DNA of 40,382 nucleotides from Gemmatimonadota bacterium (lineage in GTDB: Bacteria; Gemmatimonadota; Gemmatimonadetes; Longimicrobiales; Longimicrobiaceae): contig JAQBQD010000086.1 of the NCBI GenBank assembly GCA_028287185.1, forward strand, positions 1-40,382, read 5' to 3'. How positions within the stretch are numbered: the first letter of the stretch is position 1; every line of letters starts with the position of its first letter. The notes beneath the pieces were generated by a model. It worked only from the letters and a program-made list of their open reading frames with translations. It did no database searches and was not told the origin of the DNA. This document shows, in pieces, positions 1-7,201 of the stretch. Position numbers and translations under genes: made by a program.

Positions 1-66
1 GCGGGCGGCGCCCACGGCGGGTGCGCGGGGGCGGCGGCGGGGCTGCGGGTGATGCGTGGGGCTCAA
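1..66 (-). CDS. possible 5' end of a gene running off the left edge
   Basis: From a TTG at 66-64 a minus-strand frame stays open to the window edge (22 codons, Pro/Arg-rich). The only support is context. The bases around this TTG (TCCGCTTGA on the minus strand) match those around the TTG starts of the reductase (7146) and the LanM-type protein (5745). The upstream ribosome site (GGAT) is weak. If real, it would be the next gene of the RiPP locus after the two NHLP precursors, where an exporter or leader peptidase would be expected. The product cannot be read from this fragment. Confidence 0.25.
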   Translation of the reverse strand, partial: MSPTHHPQPRRRPRAPAVGAAR

Positions 67-158
67 GCGGACGATCCAGCGTAGGGGCCAGCAAACCGGC
101 GGTTGCTTACGGGGAGCCGGCGGGGGCGTGGTGCCTTCCGCCGGCCCGGGGTGGGGCC

Positions 159-184
159 GCCCGCCCCGGCTTCCCGGGGCGGGC
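159..184 (-). terminator. 11-bp hairpin after the NHLP precursors
   Basis: GCCCGCCCCGG and CCGGGGCGGGC form a perfect 11-bp stem around a 4-nt loop, 14 bp past the stop codon of the 52-aa precursor. No U-tract follows on the minus strand, so it may be a leaky terminator or an mRNA-stabilising 3' hairpin rather than a full intrinsic terminator. Confidence 0.4.
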
Positions 185-198
185 TCCTTCAGTGGGCG

Positions 199-357
199 TC
201 AGCCTCCCACCACGGGCATCGTCCACTCGAGCGTGCGGGCCAGGCCGCCCACCACCGCCTCAAGGTCGTCGTCCGAAAGCTCGGCGTCCGCCAGGCCCGC
301 GAGCACGGCGTCCACGGCCGAGCCGGGCGCCTCCAGCATCTGCGCCGCGGGGCTCAT
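199..357 (-). CDS. second NHLP-type RiPP precursor peptide, 52 aa
   Basis: This small gene starts at an ATG overlapping the TGA of the upstream precursor (ATGA, 354-357), so the two are probably translationally coupled. The peptide begins MSPAAQMLEAPGS and carries the leader end ELSDDDLEAVVGG, almost identical to ELSDDDLEAVAGG of its neighbour. The double-Gly site would release a 14-residue core, LARTLEWTMPVVGG. The core contains two Thr and no Ser or Cys. The leader is much shorter than usual for the NHLP (nitrile-hydratase-like leader) family, lacking the N-terminal nitrile-hydratase-like part. The core sequence resembles no product known to me. The gene is easily missed because of its size. 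Confidence 0.75.
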   Translation of the reverse strand: MSPAAQMLEAPGSAVDAVLAGLADAELSDDDLEAVVGGLARTLEWTMPVVGG

Positions 358-662
358 GGCCCGCCCGGGGGCGGCGGCGGCGGAGCCCAGTCGCCGCTGT
401 CACCGCCGGCGACGGCCTCGAGGTCGTCGTCGGACAGCTCGCCGTCGTCGGCCTTCACGTCGGGAAGCACGATCAGCGCGTCCACGCCGGCGTCCTTCTC
501 GATGAAGCGCAGGTTGAAGTCGGCGGGAAGGTCCACGCCGAAGGCCTCGCGGATGGCGGCCCGGGGCGATTCGAGAAGCATCGTGCGGAACCGGCGGTCC
601 ACTCCTGCCCGGTGCACCACGGCGTCCACGAGCTGTTCCTGCACGTGCGTGAGCTGCGGCAT
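354..662 (-). CDS. NHLP-type RiPP precursor peptide, 102 aa
   Basis: The peptide starts MPQLTHVQEQLVDAV. The ATG at 662 is chosen because AGGAG lies 6 nt upstream; an ATG at 668 sits too close to that site, and a longer frame to 737 has no support. The leader resembles the nitrile hydratase alpha subunit (residues about 15-75: FRTMLLESPRAAIREAFGVD, then a beta-rich stretch LRFIEKDAGVDALIVLPDV), the mark of the NHLP leader family. It ends at ELSDDDLEAVAGG. The predicted core is DSGDWAPPPPPPGGP: one Ser, six consecutive Pro, no Cys. Two copies of the locus-specific inverted repeat lie 128-166 bp upstream, so it probably has its own promoter. The core type is unfamiliar. Confidence 0.88.
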   Translation of the reverse strand: MPQLTHVQEQLVDAVVHRAGVDRRFRTMLLESPRAAIREAFGVDLPADFNLRFIEKDAGVDALIVLPDVKADDGELSDDDLEAVAGGDSGDWAPPPPPPGGP

Positions 663-789
663 GGACATCTCCTGCTCGGTCGTGTGATGGGAGGGTTCTC
701 CTCCCGGTAGGAGGCAAGGGCCATGCTCGCCGGCCACGCCTCACAAGTCGCTGCCCAGCAACAAAAAGTCGGAATACGATGGATGCCCG

Positions 790-807
790 ATAGAGTCCAC
801 GCTCTAT
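790..807. promoter_or_regulatory. candidate operator, copy 1: ATAGAG-N6-CTCTAT
   Basis: ATAGAGTCCACGCTCTAT is an 18-bp interrupted palindrome with perfect 6-bp arms. It lies 128 bp upstream of the start of the 102-aa NHLP precursor. Its centre is exactly 21 bp, about two helical turns, from copy 2. The same arms recur upstream of both Nif11 precursors at 13788 and 14657, in otherwise different sequence. This suggests a dimeric regulator specific to the locus; no regulator gene is present in the window. Confidence 0.6.
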
Positions 808-810
808 TCT

Positions 811-828
811 CTAGAGTCTGCGCTCTAG
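811..828. promoter_or_regulatory. candidate operator, copy 2: CTAGAG-N6-CTCTAG
   Basis: CTAGAGTCTGCGCTCTAG is the second member of the tandem pair, with perfect 6-bp arms. It keeps the core TAGAG-N6-CTCTA of the other three copies and differs only in the outermost base pair. Confidence 0.55.
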
Positions 829-1101
829 CGCTTCCGGCAGTATCGTACCTTTCACGCACCCGCAGATGGCGGATAAGAGCGCGCCGTTTCGCCGCTTGGG
901 TCGATTCCGGCCTCCTCGTGCTCCTCGCCCCTCCACCCGGCCGCGCCGCGCGCCACGACCCCCGGAGAGCGCCACCGCCCCCACCGGTCCACGGGCCGCA
1001 TCCCACGCCTCCGCCGGCCACCTCGCCGGCCCCTCCGCGGGCGCCCGTCCGTCGAGCAGCCGCCGCATCCTGAAGCGGGCCGCGCCACCGGCCTCCATCC
1101 A

Positions 1102-1140
1102 CGAACCCGCCACCGTCGAACCCGCCTCCGTCGAACCCGG
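1102..1140. repeat. 15-bp tandem repeat, about 2.6 copies
   Basis: The unit CGAACCCGCC(A/T)CCGT is repeated at 1102, 1117 and 1132 (the last copy partial). It lies just past the 3' end of the gene ending at 1178. No function is apparent. Confidence 0.6.
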
Positions 1141-1177
1141 CCACCGACCGCGTCCGCCGATCGCCCACCCCCTGCCG

Positions 1178-2314
1178 TCAGGCGCGGGGGTGGTAGGCGA
1201 GGTGGACGGACGCGTATGCCTTCACCAGCAGATCGGCGCCGGGGTGGTGCACGGCCTTCACGTGGTTCAGGCGCCGCACGGCCACGCTGCGCCAGAGCTG
1301 GTGGGCGAAGCGCTGCACCGTGTGCCCCGGCCAGCGCAGCATCCCGGCGTGCTTCGTCGGCGTGCACAGCCCCGCATCCACCAGCCGGTCAAGGAACGCC
1401 GTCTCGCGCAGCACCCCGCGCGCCTGGCCCGGCCGCTCGAAGGTGTACTCCAGCCCCACCGCCGGCAGCACTCCGTCCGCGGAAACGTCCAGGTGCACGT
1501 TGGCGGGATGCGCGGTGGCGGCCTGGTCCCGCATCTCCGCCAGCCACGCCAGCCGGTCCGCCAGCTCCGCCCCGTCGCCGGTCCAGCCGGCGCGCGCCAG
1601 GAAGCCCGGCACGGCGCCCGGCCGCAGCCCGCGCACGCACAGGCGCACCGCGTCGCCGCCGCGGGAGAGCAGCACGCCGGCGTAGGGAACGGCGGCGCGG
1701 GGGGGCAGGGCGTCCATGCAGCGCCGCAGGCCGGCCGCCAGCGGGCTGGGCAGTCCCCCGCCGAAGAGCGGCGCCAGGGCGGTGGAGGTCGTCACCGTCC
1801 GCTCGTCCACGCTCCGCTCGGGCGCGTACGCCGCGGCGGCGAAGTCCACGAAGACGACGGGAACGGGCGCCCCGAACACCGTCACGCCCTCGCCCGGCGC
1901 GTCGTACTCCAGCCAGACGCGCTCGATTGCGCGGTGCAGCGGCGACGCGGGGTCGGCCCAGCGCCCGGCCAGCGCCTGCACGTGGAGCCACTCCTCGCGC
2001 CCCAGCAGCGCCTCGGGAAGGCGGATGGCGGGGTTGGTGCCGGCCAGGATGTCGCGCGCGGCGCCCTCGACGCCGTAGATGCCGTCCACGGGGCCGCCGT
2101 CCCGGTCCAGGCGCGTCTCCAGGTATAGCCAGCTCGTGAGCGCGGCGGGCAGGTGCGCGGCGGTGGCGAGCACGGTGCGCAACGCGCGCGCGTCCACCAG
2201 CTCCGGCGGGATGGCGGCCGAAAGCGCGGCGAGCGTGTCCGCCACCGTGTACGCGGGGGGCGGCGGCGGGACGGGCGGGCCCGCGCGGAACGGGATGGTG
2301 CGCGTGGGCGTCAA
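1178..2314 (-). CDS. unrecognised protein coupled to the LanM-type synthetase, 378 aa
   Basis: The frame begins at a TTG overlapping the TGA of the LanM-type gene (TTGA, 2311-2314), the same coupling style used elsewhere in this locus. No ATG or GTG lies nearer with a better ribosome site, so the start is provisional. The N-terminus is Pro-rich (PPVPPPPPAYTVADTL). The rest is mixed alpha/beta, with a repeated style of short strands (VPVVFVDFAAAAY, ANVHLDVSADGVLPAVGLEY) and a conserved-looking C-terminal stretch, RRLNHVKAVHHPGADLLVKA. I see no signal peptide, membrane segment or nucleotide-binding motif, and I do not recognise the family. The tight coupling suggests it acts with the synthetase, perhaps as an accessory or recognition subunit, but that is inference. 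Confidence 0.75.
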   Translation of the reverse strand: MTPTRTIPFRAGPPVPPPPPAYTVADTLAALSAAIPPELVDARALRTVLATAAHLPAALTSWLYLETRLDRDGGPVDGIYGVEGAARDILAGTNPAIRLPEALLGREEWLHVQALAGRWADPASPLHRAIERVWLEYDAPGEGVTVFGAPVPVVFVDFAAAAYAPERSVDERTVTTSTALAPLFGGGLPSPLAAGLRRCMDALPPRAAVPYAGVLLSRGGDAVRLCVRGLRPGAVPGFLARAGWTGDGAELADRLAWLAEMRDQAATAHPANVHLDVSADGVLPAVGLEYTFERPGQARGVLRETAFLDRLVDAGLCTPTKHAGMLRWPGHTVQRFAHQLWRSVAVRRLNHVKAVHHPGADLLVKAYASVHLAYHPRA

Positions 2315-5300
2315 TCCAGCAGCACGGCCGAGCCGGTGGCCGCGGGATCGTGCAGCCGCAGGAAGAGCCGCGCGACCGCCGCGGTGCCCCACACGGCGGA
2401 CAGCAGGTGCCGGTCGGACGCCAGGGTGCCCGGAAGCCAGGTGCGGTCCATCTCGTTCGATCGCACCGGGGTCGCTCCCAGCGCCTCCGCACGCCGCCGG
2501 TCCGCACTGCGCCCCGCGAGCGCGAACGCCGTGATCGCCACGTCCGCGTGGGCCAGGACGTCCGCCGCGCGCACCGGCACCTCGCCGCCGAGCAGTGCGT
2601 CCGCCCGTGCGAGCGCGTCGGCGATGGTCGACGGGTCGAGCCGGGCGAGCGCGAGGCGGGCGAGGACGGCGCCCGGCGTCAGCGCATCCGCATCGACATC
2701 CACATCGGCCGACGTTGTATCGAGCGACACCGCGTCCGTCGATCCGGACTCCGCATCGACCGACCTTGCGTTGGATGCCTCGACCGAGGACGAATCGGCC
2801 GCCGGAGCATCGGCCGTTGAACCGCCGATCGACGGATTCTCGGTCGATCCCTGGTTGCCCGACGGCAGGTCGGTCGATGAACCGCCGTTCGTTGGATCGC
2901 CATCCGCCGATGGGTCGATCGCGATCTCGGATGCGGCGACGCGGGCGAGGGCCAGGGCGATGCCGGCGGAGGTGGAGGGCAGCGCGTCCAGGGGGCGCGC
3001 GTCGTCGGGATACGGCTGCGGGGCGAGGGGCCCGGCGGCCAGCTCCGCGCGCAGGCCGCTCGCGAGCGCGGATGCGAGGGTCAGGAGGGTGGCGTCGCCG
3101 TCCGCGGTGGCGGCGAGGGCGGCGGCCAGGCCCGCGCGGCCCGACGTCCAGTCGGCGCCCGAGCGCTCGCGCAGTGCAGCGGCGTCCAGGCGGCGGGCCG
3201 CGGCGCGGGCGCGGTCGGCCAGGTCCACCGCGCCGACGAGCGTGCCGCCGCGGACGCAGGCGTACAGCCAGGCGCCGCACCCGGCCAGCCCGCCGCAGCG
3301 GAACGGCGGCCCCTGGCCCGGGCGGCCGTCGGCCAGCGAGTCCACCGTCTTCTCCAGCCGCGCGGCCAGCGGCGCCAGCGCGCTCGCGGCGGCGCTGCGA
3401 AAGCGCTCCTGCCCCGTGGCGCGGTAGAGCTCCGCCAGCGCCAGCGCGATGCCGGCCGACCCCGAGAGCAGGTCGTCGCCCAGCGGCTCGAACCGCCACG
3501 CGTCGCTCCAGTGCGCGTACGCCAGGCCCGCCCACCCGATCTCCCCCGGCGCCCCGTGGACGGCCGTGGCGAGGAGCAGGTCGCCCACGCGCACCGCCTG
3601 CTCCAGCCATCCGCCGTCGTCCCGAACGCCCGTCCCCGTCGCCGCCGTCCCGACCGGCGCCTGTGTGGGCTCCGGTGTCGCGGCGGACGTCGATGGAGAC
3701 GGATGCGGACGATGGGTGATGCGGGGCGGGGAATCGGCGTGGGGCGCGAGGGCGAACAGGACGCTGCGGACGCCGTCTTCGTCGTCGGGCTCGGTGGCGG
3801 CGTCCAGAGCGAGCAGGCGCTGCCGCACGCGGTCCAGCGCCGCGCCGTCGAAGGCGGCGCGGGCCTGCCCGCCGCCCCACAGCAACACCTCGTCGGACGC
3901 GGGGCGCGAGCGGAACAGGGGGATGTCCAGGTCGCGCAGCGCATCCACCTCGCTCTGCACCAGCGCCGGGGCGCCGTCGCCGCGCACCTGGGCCTTCCAC
4001 AGCCGCTCCAGGCAGGTCTCGCGCGCCACGCCGTCGCGCATCCGCGCGGGACGCAGGCTTTCCAGCAGCAGGCGCGCGTACACGTGGGTGTCGCGGTACA
4101 CGAAGCGCACGGGGGCGTCCGCCATGCGCGCCAGCGGGCCGCCGTCCGCCAGCAGGCCCGCGCGCGCGCCGCGCAGCACGCGGCCCATCTCCACGTATCC
4201 CGCGACCACCTCGGCGAAGTGCGGCGCCGCGTCCACGGGCGCCCCGTCCAGCACGGGAAGCGCGCGGCTGCCGGGGAACCACGCCCAGTCGCTCACCACG
4301 CGCTCCACGCCGTCGTCGCCCCGCTTGCGCATGGCCAGGCGGAAGGGGGCCTGCTGGAGATGCGCGGGGCCGAGAAGCCCCAGCTCCGCCGTGCGGCGGC
4401 CCGGCTCGCCCGAGATGCGCGCGCTGAGCATGGCCGAGCGCGCGGGGCTGTCGTCGCGCGCGCGGCCCAGGGCGCGCTCGGTCGCGGACTGGCCCGGCCC
4501 GGGCGCGGCGCGGGGGGAAAGCAGGGTCTCCACGTCGATGGGCACCGGGTGCTCGCCGGCCGCGATCCAGTTCTCGGCCACCCAGTCGGTGGCGTCCAGC
4601 AGCTGCGCCAGGCGCGCGTAGGCCCCCACGCGCCGGAAGTAGCGCGACACCGCGGCCGCGTCCTGGCACGGTTGCGTGGGCACGAGCTCGTCCCAGGCGT
4701 AGCCGTCGCGCACCAGCACGCGGCGCTCGCGCAGGCCGGGGTCCGGGGCGGCGCGGTTCAGCGCCTCCACGAGCCCCGCCCACGCATCCAGGATGCGCAG
4801 GTCCTTGGGCTTGTAGACGATGCGCACGCCGGACGCGAAGGTGAGCAGCGACACCGTGCGCCCGTGGTCGTGCACGTCGCCCGCGTCCGCCGCCACCGCC
4901 CGCAGCGCGCCCAGGCCGGCCGGCGCGAAGGTGCGCTCCAGCAGCGCGCGGTCGCCCGCCACGCGGCCCAGCAGCTCGCGGGCGGCATCCTCCCAGTTGC
5001 GGAAGGCGACGGCCAGCAGGCGCCCCAGCACGGGGTACGCGTCCAGGCAGCGCAGCCACTCCGCCGCGCCGCCCTCCGCTGGAAAGAACACCTCCGCCAC
5101 CGACTGCCCGGAGCGCCCGGGGTGGCCAGTGAGCACGTCGGCGTCGCCCAGCCGGTGCGTGAGCGTGGCGGTGGCGACCGCCGCGAAGCGCCGCGCCAAC
5201 CCCGCCAGCAGCTCGCGCGCGGCGCCCTCCTCCACCTCCACCGGGCACCCGTCGATCACGGCCGCGAGCCGCGCCGCGCCCACGTCCATCAACCGCGCGA

Positions 5301-5745
5301 ACACGGGCGCCAGGGGCCACGCCGTCCCGGGGTCCACACCGGCGGCCTGCACGGCGTCGCGGCCCATCATCTCCCCCAGCGTCACCGCCGCCCGCGCCGC
5401 GCCCTCGCCCTCGCCGCACGCCAGCGCGTCCATCAGCGCGCCCAGGTCCGCGGCCCAGCGGGGCAGGGGCTGGCCGGGCACTACCTCCACGTCCGCCAGT
5501 CCCGCGCGGAAGGTGTCCGCCGGCAGGCCGCGCGCGGCGAGGTGCTCCGCGAAGCGCGCGGCGTCTCCGCCGGCCACCGCCTCGCACCACCGCGCCTCGC
5601 GCCGCGCCGCCAGCCCGCCGTCATCCCCCACCGCCGGGCGGAAGCACGAAAGCGCCGCCCGTTCGGACGGCGCCGCGGCGCGGGCGACGATGGAGGCCAG
5701 CGTGCCGGCGTGCGCGCCCGGCGTATGCTCCTTCACGTGCGTCAA
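2311..5745 (-). CDS. LanM-type lanthipeptide synthetase with degenerate cyclase domain, 1144 aa
   Basis: The N-terminal two-thirds is a class II dehydratase (DUF4135 type), which phosphorylates Ser/Thr of a precursor and eliminates phosphate to give Dha/Dhb. Landmarks are VYKPKD (K312/K314), a D387-W-V-A-E391-N392 motif and IDVETLL (D404). Known LanMs usually read D-x-H-x-E-N, so the His position is Val here. From about residue 745 a LanC-like barrel begins (GSAGIALALAELY, WTSGRAGLAAAL, STSAGIALALARV). The zinc ligands are lost: no WC-G motif is present (the region reads DALTPG, about 1020), and the usual CHG is A1065-H1066-A1067. Residues about 938-1020 are a Ser/Thr/Asp-rich low-complexity insert. 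The start is a TTG with GGGAGAG 5 nt upstream. It probably makes dehydrated but uncyclised peptide. Confidence 0.85.
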   Translation of the reverse strand: MTHVKEHTPGAHAGTLASIVARAAAPSERAALSCFRPAVGDDGGLAARREARWCEAVAGGDAARFAEHLAARGLPADTFRAGLADVEVVPGQPLPRWAADLGALMDALACGEGEGAARAAVTLGEMMGRDAVQAAGVDPGTAWPLAPVFARLMDVGAARLAAVIDGCPVEVEEGAARELLAGLARRFAAVATATLTHRLGDADVLTGHPGRSGQSVAEVFFPAEGGAAEWLRCLDAYPVLGRLLAVAFRNWEDAARELLGRVAGDRALLERTFAPAGLGALRAVAADAGDVHDHGRTVSLLTFASGVRIVYKPKDLRILDAWAGLVEALNRAAPDPGLRERRVLVRDGYAWDELVPTQPCQDAAAVSRYFRRVGAYARLAQLLDATDWVAENWIAAGEHPVPIDVETLLSPRAAPGPGQSATERALGRARDDSPARSAMLSARISGEPGRRTAELGLLGPAHLQQAPFRLAMRKRGDDGVERVVSDWAWFPGSRALPVLDGAPVDAAPHFAEVVAGYVEMGRVLRGARAGLLADGGPLARMADAPVRFVYRDTHVYARLLLESLRPARMRDGVARETCLERLWKAQVRGDGAPALVQSEVDALRDLDIPLFRSRPASDEVLLWGGGQARAAFDGAALDRVRQRLLALDAATEPDDEDGVRSVLFALAPHADSPPRITHRPHPSPSTSAATPEPTQAPVGTAATGTGVRDDGGWLEQAVRVGDLLLATAVHGAPGEIGWAGLAYAHWSDAWRFEPLGDDLLSGSAGIALALAELYRATGQERFRSAAASALAPLAARLEKTVDSLADGRPGQGPPFRCGGLAGCGAWLYACVRGGTLVGAVDLADRARAAARRLDAAALRERSGADWTSGRAGLAAALAATADGDATLLTLASALASGLRAELAAGPLAPQPYPDDARPLDALPSTSAGIALALARVAASEIAIDPSADGDPTNGGSSTDLPSGNQGSTENPSIGGSTADAPAADSSSVEASNARSVDAESGSTDAVSLDTTSADVDVDADALTPGAVLARLALARLDPSTIADALARADALLGGEVPVRAADVLAHADVAITAFALAGRSADRRRAEALGATPVRSNEMDRTWLPGTLASDRHLLSAVWGTAAVARLFLRLHDPAATGSAVLLD

Positions 5746-6009
5746 GCGGACTCTCCCTTCCTCTGCGAGACGAGGCGCCGCGGCCCGCGGCCCTCTGCCG
5801 AGCTCCCGATCCCGATCCTGCTTCCGTATCGACCGGCGCCCTTCATCCGCCGTCCATTCTCGTCCATTCCCGCCATTCTCCCTCTCGATCCACGCCGGTC
5901 GACGACGTCAATCGGCGTCGAGGGGTGTCGATCGCCGCCCGTCCACGCACACCCGACGACGCACCCCGTCCACGAAGCACGCGGGCCTCGTCGACGGGCG
6001 CGGAGGACT

Positions 6010-7146
6010 TCAGGTGTACGAGAACACCACCTTGCCCAGCCGCTCGGTCGAGCAGTACGTGCGGTCCAGGAAGGGCGCCGCGTCGTCGCCGCGGAACACG
6101 GAGTCCACCGGCACGCGGAAGGTGCCCGCGGCGTAGTCGGACAGCGCGTGCTCCAGGTCGGCCGTCTGGCCCAGGCAGTTGCCGTGGATCTGGATGTTCT
6201 TGAGCATGGCCACCTGCAGCGCGATGGCGCACTCCTCGCCGGGGTTGGCCACGCCGCCGCCGCCCCGCTCGCCGAAGTACTGGTCGAACAATCCGCAGGT
6301 GGTGTATCGCCCGCCGAAGCGCAACGTGGGAAGCACCTTGCGGATGTGCAGGTCGAAGAAGGGATCGACCGCCGCGTCGAAGCCGCCCGTGTCTTTCACC
6401 AATGCCTGGATGCCCGGGTGGTCCTTGAAGCTCGTCATGCCCACGTTCACCCGGAACACCTCGCGCACGCCCATGGCCCGCAGCGTGTCGCCGTCGGTGT
6501 CCGAGGTGGTGGTGGCGTAGACCTCCGCGCCCCGCGCCCGCAACGCGGCGATGGCGAACAGCGAGGTGTTGGAACGCGCGGCCGTCACCAGCACGCGGCT
6601 GCCGGGGCCCACCTCCAGCTTGCGCACCATGCTGTACACGGTCTGCGCGCCCAGGCTGAAGGCCGCCGCCACCTCGTCGGGCATGCCGGCGGGGATGGCC
6701 ACCACCTTGGCCTCGTGGAAGGCCTGCACCTCGCGCGAGGCGCTGTTGGTGGGAATGCCCACCTGCCACTCCGTGGGCCACACGTAGGGAAAGCTGTTGT
6801 CGCCCACCACGCGGTCGCCCACGGCCACGCGCGTGACCTCGCCGCCCACGGCCAGCACGTCGCCCACGAACTCGCTGCCGATCACGTAGAAGGAGCCGGC
6901 GGGGCCCTTCTGCGCCATCTTGAAGATCTGGCCCTTGTCGCGGTAGTTGCACGAGAAGGCGCGCACCCGCACCAGCACGCGGCGCGCGTTCTCGGCCGCG
7001 TCCGGGTCGAAGTGGGGCTCCGCCGTCTCCACGATGCCGCAGGTGACGGGCACGCCGTTCACGGCCAGCTCGCGGATGGAGGGGTTGCCGGCCCGCCTGC
7101 GGGCGGCCTCGGGGCCGCAGATGGCCAGGTTGCGCATGGAGGTCAA
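6010..7146 (-). CDS. medium-chain NAD(P)H oxidoreductase, possible dehydroamino-acid reductase, 378 aa
   Basis: The protein has an MDR (medium-chain dehydrogenase/reductase) layout: a GroES-like N-domain (GSEFVGDVLAVGGEVTRV, then VGDRVVG) and a Rossmann domain (residues about 190-340, RVLVTAARSNTSLFAIAALR, with TTTSDTD after strand 2). C66-N-Y-R-D-K matches the N-[YF]-R-D segment of zinc-free enoyl-reductase-like members. I do not see the catalytic zinc-ligand set. In lanthipeptide loci, MDR enzymes of the LanJ (LtnJ) type reduce Dha/Dhb to D-Ala/D-Abu. Its place between the glycosyltransferase and the LanM-type gene makes the same role plausible here, as inference. The start is a TTG with GAGAG upstream, sharing TCCGCTTGAC with the LanM-type start; an ATG three codons in lacks a spaced ribosome site. 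Confidence 0.82.
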   Translation of the reverse strand: MTSMRNLAICGPEAARRRAGNPSIRELAVNGVPVTCGIVETAEPHFDPDAAENARRVLVRVRAFSCNYRDKGQIFKMAQKGPAGSFYVIGSEFVGDVLAVGGEVTRVAVGDRVVGDNSFPYVWPTEWQVGIPTNSASREVQAFHEAKVVAIPAGMPDEVAAAFSLGAQTVYSMVRKLEVGPGSRVLVTAARSNTSLFAIAALRARGAEVYATTTSDTDGDTLRAMGVREVFRVNVGMTSFKDHPGIQALVKDTGGFDAAVDPFFDLHIRKVLPTLRFGGRYTTCGLFDQYFGERGGGGVANPGEECAIALQVAMLKNIQIHGNCLGQTADLEHALSDYAAGTFRVPVDSVFRGDDAAPFLDRTYCSTERLGKVVFSYT

Positions 7147-7201
7147 GCGGATCTCTCGCTTCGGGTGCTGCGGCGCCGCGCGGAAGGGCGGGCGCCGCGG
7201 G

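Larger units (their letters stand above)
663..1177. other. non-coding gap upstream of the NHLP precursors
   Basis: I see no credible gene here. The gap holds the tandem inverted repeats at 790-828, a 15-bp tandem repeat at 1102-1140, and otherwise GC-rich sequence without recognisable structure. The promoter of the NHLP precursor pair should lie between about 690 and 860. Confidence 0.6.

Noticed and set aside
1178-5590. Single minus-strand frame of 1,470 codons
   Set aside because: Only its last 378 codons look like a protein. The rest is Arg/Gly/Ala-rich out-of-frame translation of the LanM-type gene.
5727-5760. TTGACG/TTGACC at the LanM-type and reductase starts as -35 promoter elements
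   Set aside because: No -10-like hexamer lies 16-18 bp downstream in either case, whereas a purine-rich ribosome site sits 5-6 nt upstream of each TTG. Start codons explain them better.
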